13,920 nt of DNA from Butyricicoccus pullicaecorum (lineage in GTDB: Bacteria > Bacillota > Clostridia > Oscillospirales > Butyricicoccaceae). The DNA lies in contig JAGZIW010000022.1 of NCBI GenBank assembly GCA_018366035.1, positions 1 to 13,920 on the forward strand. The letters are read 5' to 3'. Made by a program: the position numbers and the translations under genes. Positions 1 to 7,400 of this stretch are shown in pieces. Numbering within the stretch: position 1 is the stretch's first letter; each line of letters starts with the position of its first letter. Under the pieces are notes generated by a model, which was not told where the DNA came from, searched no databases, and worked only from the letters and a program-made list of their open reading frames with translations.

Positions 1-1970
1 AGAGGCTTGACAACGACCTGCTGCTCGCCCAGCAGCTCATCTACAAACAGACAGTAGGAGAGCTCGCCGGAGTCTACCCATACCAGAATACCGTCCTCAA
101 TGTTTGTGATCTTGGTATCGATTTGGTAGAGGTCATGGATTCTTACAATGGGATAGAAGCTTCCCATGCGGTTGATCATTTCGCCGTAATTTGCGTCATG
201 AATGACTTCGCTTTCAGAAACTTTGAAGGACTGACGAATGTTGTGGATCGGGATCGTGAAGATGGAATTGCCGACAGATAGTTCCATGCCATCTACGATT
301 GCGAGCGTCAGCGGGATTTTTAGTGTCACGCACATGCCCTTGCCGATCTCACTGGAAATCGAAACGGTACCACCCACGCTCTCTACATTTGCCTTTACAA
401 CGTCCATGCCCACACCACGACCGGAATACTCAGTGACTTCCTTGTTGGTTGAGAATCCGGGAGCCATCAGGAATGCGAGGATCTCCTTATGGGTGTATTC
501 GCTTTCCGGCTTTGTCAGCAGACCGTTTTTGCGTGCCTTTGCCAGAACGCCCTCTGGATTAACACCCTGACCATCATCTCGAACGGTGATGATGACCTCG
601 CTGCCTGTATGTGCAGCAGAAAGGGTGATGGTACCCTGCGGGTCTTTGCCCGCTGCGATGCGGTCCTCGACGTTCTCCTCAATGCCGTGATCCATGGAGT
701 TGCGGACAATGTGCATAATGGGGTCGCCAATGCTGTCTACGATGGACTTATCGACCTCGGTGTCCTCGCCCTCGATGACAAGACGTGTCTTTTTGCCAAG
801 CTTCTGGGACATATCCCGCACAATACGCTTCATTTTTTGGAAGGTACCGGAAACCGGAACCATGCGGATTGACATACTGATGTCCTGAAGTTCATCTGTC
901 AGCTTGCGCAGCTGCCGTGCAGATTTTGTAAAATTGTCCAGTTTCAGTCCGCGGATATCCGGCGAGGAGGTCACCATGGATTCTGTGATTACGATTTCAC
1001 CAACGATCGCCATAAGGCTGTCCAGCTTGGAAAGATTTACGCTGATGAGGCTCTGCTTGCTGGAAGCGGGACGATTGGAACCGCTGCCGGAGGGGGCAGA
1101 GACGGAGGGCTTGCTGGGGGCTGCCGCGTGTGTCTCTGCTGCCGCAGGCGCATCGTTTTTCACAGTTTCCGGCTCAGCTGGCTGCGGCGCAGCTGCTGGT
1201 TTTTCTGGAGCCGGCTCCGGAGCTGTGGTATTTTCCAAGATTTCATAGGTTTGGATATTGCTCGAGCCCTTTACTACTTGAATTGCAGACTGCAAGGCTT
1301 CTTCGTTGGAAAAATGCAGCAGGAAGCCCTTGTCTACAATGGTTGTAGCGGAATCCGGATTGCTGTCGACGTCAGAAGGCTCGTAAGTGGCTTCAATCCC
1401 CGCTTCAGTCAGTGCAGTGACCAGCATGTATGCGCGCAGGTTTTCCATGCCGCAGCCTTCATCAAAGAAAACATGAAGTGTGTTTTTTGCGCCGGAAGGC
1501 ACAGTCGGTGCACTGGCTGCTGGGGCCTGCTGTACAGCGGGAGCAGCAGATTCGTCGCTGCCGTTAATTTTCTGCATGAAGCTATTAATATCTGAGAGGA
1601 ATGTGTCGATATCTTCAGAAAGGGGTTCGTTGTTCTCGATCTTCTTGACTTCAGAACGGAAGAAGTCGGTGGAGAGGAACATCAAATTGAATAGTTCATG
1701 ATGAAGGTCCTCTGGGATTGCGTCCATAGAATGTTCGCGGATAACAAAAAATAGATCCTCGATACGATGTGCAATCGTTGTCAGAGCCTGAAACTCCATC
1801 ATAGCGGATGAACCCTTGAGTGTATGCATGATGCGGAAGATTTCGTTCACATCATCTTGTGTGAAGGTATTCGCCTGTTCCGAGTTCAGAAGAATCCCAT
1901 CGAGCTGCTCGAGCAGGGTGTTTGTCTCGTACAGGTACATTTCCAATATATTATCGTTGCCATTATCCAT
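1..1970 (-). CDS. cheA: Chemotaxis sensor histidine kinase CheA (3' end outside window)
   Basis: This cytoplasmic kinase takes signals from chemoreceptor arrays through CheW and phosphorylates CheY and CheB. About 656 residues are visible and the end is cut off by the left edge; CheA proteins usually run roughly 30-50 residues further. The P1 Hpt domain has the phosphorylation site MHTLKGSSAMM with His49. A P2 CheY-binding domain lies at about 166-236 (LHVFFDEGCGMENLRAYM). An Ala/Pro-rich linker spans about 240-300, followed by P3 dimerisation at about 305-370. The P4 ATPase has an N box (HIVRNSMDHGIEE, about 423), G1 (DDGQGVN, about 467) and G2 (GRGVGMDVV, about 518). The P5 CheW-like domain begins at about 545. 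The ATG at 1970 is preceded by AAGGCGG. The gene is divergent from the FliK-like gene. All catalytic motifs are intact, so the family assignment is firm. Confidence 0.97.
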   Translation of the reverse strand, partial: MDNGNDNILEMYLYETNTLLEQLDGILLNSEQANTFTQDDVNEIFRIMHTLKGSSAMMEFQALTTIAHRIEDLFFVIREHSMDAIPEDLHHELFNLMFLSTDFFRSEVKKIENNEPLSEDIDTFLSDINSFMQKINGSDESAAPAVQQAPAASAPTVPSGAKNTLHVFFDEGCGMENLRAYMLVTALTEAGIEATYEPSDVDSNPDSATTIVDKGFLLHFSNEEALQSAIQVVKGSSNIQTYEILENTTAPEPAPEKPAAAPQPAEPETVKNDAPAAAETHAAAPSKPSVSAPSGSGSNRPASSKQSLISVNLSKLDSLMAIVGEIVITESMVTSSPDIRGLKLDNFTKSARQLRKLTDELQDISMSIRMVPVSGTFQKMKRIVRDMSQKLGKKTRLVIEGEDTEVDKSIVDSIGDPIMHIVRNSMDHGIEENVEDRIAAGKDPQGTITLSAAHTGSEVIITVRDDGQGVNPEGVLAKARKNGLLTKPESEYTHKEILAFLMAPGFSTNKEVTEYSGRGVGMDVVKANVESVGGTVSISSEIGKGMCVTLKIPLTLAIVDGMELSVGNSIFTIPIHNIRQSFKVSESEVIHDANYGEMINRMGSFYPIVRIHDLYQIDTKITNIEDGILVWVDSGELSYCLFVDELLGEQQVVVKP

Positions 1971-2005
1971 TAAGGAACACCGCCTTTTCGTATAGTCTCT
2001 TTTTA

Positions 2006-2032
2006 ATATCGTCCAAAACCTATGGAGAATTA
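2006..2032 (-). promoter_or_regulatory. Possible SigD (sigma-28)-type promoter for cheA
   Basis: Read on the minus strand, TAATTCTC, an 11-base gap and GACGATAT resemble the flagellar sigma consensus TAAAGTTT-N11-GCCGATAA. Spacing is right and most of the -10 matches, but the -35 is weak. Transcription would start near 1998, about 28 bases before the cheA ATG. This is a by-eye match only; SigD control of chemotaxis genes is established in Bacillus and is inferred here. Confidence 0.3.
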
Positions 2033-2058
2033 AGGGTATTCTTAAAGAAAAATATAGG
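2030..2058 (+). promoter_or_regulatory. Possible housekeeping promoter for the FliK-like/SLH operon
   Basis: TTAAGG, a 17-base gap and TATAGG lie about 65 bases before the preferred start of the first operon gene. The -35 match is poor and the -10 matches four of six bases. The site overlaps the candidate cheA promoter on the other strand, so if both are real the two units could be co-regulated or compete. Confidence 0.25.
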
Positions 2059-2124
2059 ATTTGCATGGTGTTTGCTGTTTGACCGGAAGGCGTGATGGAT
2101 TGGTGCGGAGAAACGGAGCGATCT

Positions 2125-3552
2125 ATGGCAGATATTATGAAAGTTACAACGCCGATGACCGGCTATGAAAATACAAGTCCACGGCAAAATCCGATTACAC
2201 CGAATGATACCCAAATTCAAAATGTGGTCACGCCAAATCGGGTCAGCAGACCAGATGGAAAGACCGAGCATCAGGGCGCAGACAACAATGGATATTTGCA
2301 CCGTTTCGATTCTAATTTTGAGAGCTTTATCCAACAGCTGCGGCAGACACCAACACTGACGGAAGTCATGTCAGCGCTGCTGCTGGGGCGTATGCAGACG
2401 CTGGTTTCCTCGGGCTTGTCGGAGGATATGGCAAAGGAACTTGCGCAGTTTCTCAAAATGCTCTCAATGGATCAGTCACAGCTTTTGACGTTTCTGAAAC
2501 AGCAAAGCATGTCATCTGTACGCTTTAAGGGTGCGTTTTTTGACATTTTACGTGAAATTTTTAATGGATCAGATATGCCGGGCATGAAGGGCGATATCTT
2601 GCAGTTTCTGAAAAAGTATAACGATATGGCGTCGACGGAGCACATTTCCAAAAGCATGATGAGCATTTTAGAACGAATGTCAGAGGCAATGCCAAAGTCT
2701 GCGCGCGGAGGGCTGGGTGACCTCATGCAGCAGCTGCAAGGTGCTTTGCAGCGCGGTGACCGAGCGGGCGCAATGTCTATCCTGCAAAATGGCATCATGC
2801 CCTATATGGGGAACTATGTTTCCCGCACGCATGACATGGGGCTTTCCCGCACCCTGCTGTCTATGCTGACGCTGCAGATTGCGCGTTATGAAAACGGCTC
2901 TGTGGAGTCTACCTTGCAGGCGTTTCGGCAGCTGGGAGGGTATACAGCCATCAGAGACCGATTGGGTGGTCTGGACGATAACAGTCTGCTTCTTTTGCTC
3001 CGCAACACTGAGTTTGAGCAAGCATCGAAAAATGATGTTCTAAACCAGACTTTATTGGATATGGCACAGCGGGCTTTGCGCGGCGAGGGCGGACTGGAGG
3101 CGCGTCAGGCATTTGAGTCCATTATGAATGCGCTGCTGCTCAATCAGAGTGTTTATATGCCGCTCACTCATTTGATGATCCCTCTGGAATGGAATGGACG
3201 TATGATGTTCTCAGAATTGTGGATCGATCCCGATGCAGATAACAGCCAGCGCGATGGACAGAAAAAGGAACGCACCATTCGCCTGTTGATTAAATTTGAT
3301 ATTCAGGATTTGGGGCTGTTTGATACGGTCATTGAGCTGCATGGCAGCAAGAATGTCGATCTGCGGATTGCATATCCGGAAAAGCTGTCCGGAGCCAAAA
3401 AGGTGATTCAGTCAAATGTCAGCAAAATTTTGAATAAGTGTGGTCTGGAACCGAAAAATGTGATTGTGGATACCATGCGGCAGCCTGTCAGCTTGTCTGA
3501 AGTATTCCCGCGTCTGTATGAAAGGAAGAATAGCGTTAATGTCAGCATCTAG
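2125..3552 (+). CDS. FliK/YlqG-like protein (putative flagellar hook-length-control-type C-terminus)
   Basis: A 475-residue protein with no signal peptide or membrane segment. The first 60 or so residues are polar and probably disordered. A mostly helical core runs to about 330. The last 125 residues look like the FliK C-terminal fold: LLIKFDIQDLGLFDTVIEL matches in style the family's 'L.L.PE.LG.V.V.L' strand pair, and helical NVSKILNKCGLEPKNVIV follows. Immediately downstream is an FlhB C-terminal-domain gene, the same order as ylqG-ylqH in Bacillus. Real FliK works with FlhB to switch export specificity; whether this paralogue does so is inference. I prefer the ATG at 2125 because GGAG sits 7 bases upstream; GTG 2092 or ATG 2095, behind GGAAGG, would add 10-11 residues. 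It overlaps the next gene by 14 bases. Confidence 0.6.
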   Translation: MADIMKVTTPMTGYENTSPRQNPITPNDTQIQNVVTPNRVSRPDGKTEHQGADNNGYLHRFDSNFESFIQQLRQTPTLTEVMSALLLGRMQTLVSSGLSEDMAKELAQFLKMLSMDQSQLLTFLKQQSMSSVRFKGAFFDILREIFNGSDMPGMKGDILQFLKKYNDMASTEHISKSMMSILERMSEAMPKSARGGLGDLMQQLQGALQRGDRAGAMSILQNGIMPYMGNYVSRTHDMGLSRTLLSMLTLQIARYENGSVESTLQAFRQLGGYTAIRDRLGGLDDNSLLLLLRNTEFEQASKNDVLNQTLLDMAQRALRGEGGLEARQAFESIMNALLLNQSVYMPLTHLMIPLEWNGRMMFSELWIDPDADNSQRDGQKKERTIRLLIKFDIQDLGLFDTVIELHGSKNVDLRIAYPEKLSGAKKVIQSNVSKILNKCGLEPKNVIVDTMRQPVSLSEVFPRLYERKNSVNVSI

Positions 3553-3874
3553 TCAACGCGCGGTTGCGCTGAAATATGAAAACGGTCAGGCAGCACCGAT
3601 TGTGGTTGCAACAGGAATGGGATATACAGCAGAACGTATTGTAGATATTGCTTCGGAAAGCGGCGTGCCTGTGTATGAGGACAACTCTCTTGCTACAATG
3701 CTCTCGCAGTTGGAACTGGGGGTTGAGATTCCGGAGGAATTATACACGGCAATTGTCGAGATTTATGTATATTTCCTCAACTTTGATCCTTCACAGCCGG
3801 ACGGAAAGCGAAAAATAGACGAACAGAAGCCGGAGGAACGAAAACCGGAGGTAGTGCAACATGAGGAAACATAA
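3539..3874 (+). CDS. Stand-alone FlhB C-terminal-domain homologue (YlqH/FlhX-like)
   Basis: A 111-residue soluble protein that aligns by eye with the cytoplasmic C-terminal fragment of the flagellar export-gate protein FlhB. Matching stretches include RAVALKYENGQAAPIVVATG, IVDIASESGVPVYEDNSLA and LGVEIPEELYTAIVEIYVYF. The membrane domain is absent, and so is the NPTH self-cleavage motif: the protein begins just where the cleaved fragment of FlhB would begin. A charged, Lys/Glu-rich tail follows from about residue 82. The family is known in Bacillus (YlqH) and in FlhX proteins, which can partly stand in for the cleaved FlhB fragment. I chose the ATG at 3539 (MSASSQ) rather than the upstream start at 3464. 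It has AAGGAAG about 10 bases ahead and gives the compact family-sized protein, while the longer form only reads through the previous gene. Confidence 0.85.
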   Translation: MSASSQRAVALKYENGQAAPIVVATGMGYTAERIVDIASESGVPVYEDNSLATMLSQLELGVEIPEELYTAIVEIYVYFLNFDPSQPDGKRKIDEQKPEERKPEVVQHEET

Positions 3875-4493
3875 GGAAGACGAAAAAAATCTATGGATGC
3901 TGTTCGACCCTGCCTATACTCTTGTAGATCAGGCTGTCTTGGAGAGCAAACGGGGAGAATGTATTGCGGTACTTCGACCGGTGGGAGAAAATATCAAAGA
4001 AGCGATGCAGATGCACATCGTTTTATTTAGCTGGGCAGAGGACCCAAGGGTTGTATATCGCGGGGAAGTGGCATCGAGACGCGCAGGCCGGCTTTATCTG
4101 GAGAATGTAACGCGAATGGAGCCGGATACAGGGCATCATTTGCGTGTACGAATGGAATTCCGCAGTAAGCTGCTCTATATGCGCGGCAGGAGTGTTTTGC
4201 CTGCTCCAATCGTATCCTTTGACCTGAGCGCGGGCGGAATTGCATTCTTCACGCCTGCCGAGCTGGAAACGGGTGAGGAATGTGAGGTTGTGCTGCCAGT
4301 GACTTCCACAATGATGGTGGTTCGCATGCGGATCCTGCATGGAGAGGTTGCAGCAGGTCAGCGCTGGAGATATGCTGCATGTTTTCTGGATTTATCTGAC
4401 GAGGAAGAAGCGATGATTCGTCAGGCAATTTTTAGTGAGCAATGGCGGCGCGGCAGGTGTCGTGTGCTGTCAGAGACCTATGAAGGGAGATAA
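3861..4493 (+). CDS. PilZ domain protein, probable c-di-GMP receptor (YcgR-like)
   Basis: A 210-residue cytoplasmic protein with no membrane segment. The C-terminal half carries the PilZ signature: RMEFR (R97-R101, the RxxxR motif) and D121-L-S123-x-G-G126 (the DxSxxG motif), both of which bind cyclic di-GMP in the family. The N-terminal 90 residues (GECIAVLRPVGENIKEAMQM, then a beta-rich stretch) fit the YcgR N-terminal domain that usually precedes PilZ. YcgR-type proteins bind c-di-GMP and act as a flagellar brake, or otherwise link the messenger to motility. The ATG overlaps the end of the FlhB-like gene by 14 bases and has GGAGG 10 bases upstream, so translation is probably coupled. The next gene starts 6 bases after the stop. 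The domain call is firm; the output partner is unknown. Confidence 0.85.
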   Translation: MRKHKEDEKNLWMLFDPAYTLVDQAVLESKRGECIAVLRPVGENIKEAMQMHIVLFSWAEDPRVVYRGEVASRRAGRLYLENVTRMEPDTGHHLRVRMEFRSKLLYMRGRSVLPAPIVSFDLSAGGIAFFTPAELETGEECEVVLPVTSTMMVVRMRILHGEVAAGQRWRYAACFLDLSDEEEAMIRQAIFSEQWRRGRCRVLSETYEGR

Positions 4494-4499
4494 AGAGAT

Positions 4500-7400
4500 A
4501 TGACAAAGCATAAATCACGCTGGTTAGCGGGTCTTATGGCAGCAGTGATGCTGTTTACCTGCCTGACCGTTCCAATCCCCGCACAAACAACAGCGTCCGC
4601 ACACTGGGCAGATACTTCGCTGACAAAGCTGCGGGATTGGGGGGTCATGCGCGGTGACCAAAACGGAAGCATGGAGCCTGACCGCAATATTACACGTGCC
4701 GAATTTGTATCCATGGTGAACCGTGCGTTTGGATACAAGAAGCTTGGAAAGCAGCCGTTTAAGGACGTTGCAGGCGGCGAGTGGTATGCAAACGAAATCA
4801 ATATTGCATACAATCAGGGATATTTTAAGGGATCGAGCAAGTCGACTGCCAGCCCGAATGATTCCCTGACCCGTGAGGAAGCGGCAGTTCTGGTGGGACG
4901 CAATCTGATGCTGACACCAGATGAAAGTGAAAATATGATTTTTAAAGATGGCCGTACCTTGAGTTCGTGGAGCCGCGGCATTGTTACGGCAGCGGCGAAG
5001 AAGGGCATTTTGAAAGGGCAGGAGGACGGAACCTTCCGCCCGCAGGCACCAATTACCCGCGGTGAGGTTGCCAGCATGCTCGAACGTACCATTGGTACGC
5101 CAGTCAACCAATCCGGTCGCCGCAGCCTTGGCATGGTGCGCGGAAATGTAATGATTTCAGCACCAGATGTTGAGCTGTATGATACAGTTATCAATGGTGA
5201 CCTGTATATTACAGCAGGCGTGGATCTGGGCTTTGTAAAGCTTGACAATGTGCGCGTAACAGGACAAATCATTGCAGCGGGCGCCGGCGTCAGCAACCGA
5301 GATGGCAATAGTATTACTTTGCACAATACTTCGGTCGCAGAGATGATTATTGACAGCCCGAATAATGTTGCAATCAGTGTTCGCGCAGAGGGTGACACGA
5401 AGGTTGGAAAGGCGTTTGTACGCACCAGCGCATATCTGGAGGATTCCTGTTATAACGGAAACGGATTCCAAGTAGTTGAAATTGATGGCGAGGAAGGTAC
5501 GCGCGTTGACTTTACAGGCAACTTTAAAGATGTCATTCTAAAGACACCAAAGGGTATGGTTGCACTTGGCCGCGGCAGTATCAAAAAGCTGTCCGTAGAT
5601 GAAAAAGCATTTGGCGCGATGGTAAACATTGACATAGATGCTTTTATCAATGAAATGTATCTGGATACGGGCACGACAGTTACAGGAGCCGGAGATGTTG
5701 GCTATGTAAAGATCAATACGGCGGGTACGACAATGACTATGCTGCCGGATAAGATTGAAATTCGTCCCGGTATTACTGCAACGATTGGCGGAACGCAAAT
5801 GGACAGCAATGATGCAGTACTTGCTTCGAGCTATCCGCGGATTCTTGCAGGCTATCCCAAGATCAGGGACGTTGCGCCCAATACAGCAAATTCTCTGGTA
5901 AGCACCAATAAAACAGGTACGATGTATTGGGGCATTACTTATAAGGCAGATAAAGAAATTTCTACTGAAGATTTGATTAAGCCGCCGGCATATGGCGGAA
6001 AAGCGCTCAGCACAGGGCAGTCATCGATACGGACTGTGGAAGATGATATCACAACAGCAATTAGCGGACTCAAGACAGATACAGAATATACATTTTCTGC
6101 TGTGCTGAAGGACGCCCGCGGAAATATCAGTGCGCGCAAGAGCCGTTCCTTCCGCACACCGGACAATACCATTCCAAACTTTGCGCCCGGGTATCCGCGC
6201 GTAGATAAAGATGGTTATGTAGATGATGATCACAGCAAGGATTTCTATACGGCAATTGAGGCAGTGATTACAAAGAACAGTACGCTGTATTATGCGCTGT
6301 ATAATAAGGGACTTCCGGCACCGACCGCAGACGAGCTGCGCACCCAGACCATGACAGGACAGGTGAAGGGCGCCAATGGCAAGCTTGAGGTTAAGAAAAA
6401 TGAGCCCATCATCTTCCCAATCATGGGACTCAAGGAGCAGACGGAGTACGACCTGTATCTGCTGGCGAGCGATGGTATCAATCATTCTCCTGTTCGAAAG
6501 CTGAGCTTCAAAACAGGGGATCACACGCCGCCGGAGTTTAATGACGGTTATCCAAAGGCGGATAATGCAAAGGAAAGATCGGTAGATGTTGCATATAACG
6601 TGAGTGAAGATGCAACGGTCTATTGGGTTGCTGTGAAACGTGGTGAGACCTATCCCGTTCCGCCAGATGATTGGGAGGGCGGCGAGGTACCGCTCGATTC
6701 TGATGAAGCCAAGAGTCAGGTCATGAATGGCAGCAATGCAAAGTTCAAGGGCAGAACCAATGCAGTCAAGGACCGAGAGGGACGTCTGACGATTGGCGGT
6801 CTGGAAATCCAGACAGGATACGATGTATACTTTGTACTTCAGGATAAAGCGGGCAACTTGATTGAGGAGGTTAAAACTCTGCAAATCAAGACACTTGATG
6901 TTATTCCGCCAACAGCAGAGCTGAAATTTGATCCTGAGGTCAATGGGCAGCCGCTCGTGGAATCGGATATCAGCATCGTATTTAGTGAAGAAATTCGTGT
7001 TGAGGTAGATGAAGACGGAAAGCGCAAATCTTTGCATGAAATGGAAGGCGAGGAATTGCTAGATGCCGTTAGAAGAAACTTTCAGTTCATTGATGCAGAA
7101 AGCCAGCTGGACGATCCGGTGCCGACAAACTTCAATGCACAAAATGTTATTTGTAAGTTGGAGGAAGGCAAGACGATTCTGACGTTTAAGGGCGGAGAAG
7201 ATGAGGCAGCGCGTGCACTGAATCTCGTCAGCGGAAATAAATACCGTGTTGAGATGGAACGCGGCATTTATGACACCTCCAACAACCGTATTGAGGACGA
7301 ATATCGTGTGTTGGAATTTACAACCGTATTCTCACGTATCGTACAGAATGAAATCAAGGACCGTCCGGCAGATCTCAATGTCGCATTCGAGCTGCGCCCG

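Noticed and set aside
238..1701. Several plus-strand ORFs opposite cheA
   Set aside because: The minus strand encodes an intact CheA with all motifs through this region; the opposite ORFs have no family features.
3464..3874. Longer start for the FlhB-like gene at 3464
   Set aside because: It would overlap the FliK-like gene by almost 90 bases and add residues that do not match FlhB. The ATG at 3539 has its own ribosome site.
4500..4602. Lipoprotein signal for the SLH protein (Cys21)
   Set aside because: The residues before Cys21 (LFT) do not make a lipobox, and a better cleavage site follows the A-S-A at 32-34 directly before the first SLH domain.
6021..7037. 338-residue minus-strand ORF opposite the SLH gene
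   Set aside because: It is a shadow of the SLH reading frame: Cys/Ile/Leu-rich, no ribosome site, no recognisable domain. The plus-strand frame has clear domains over the same bases.
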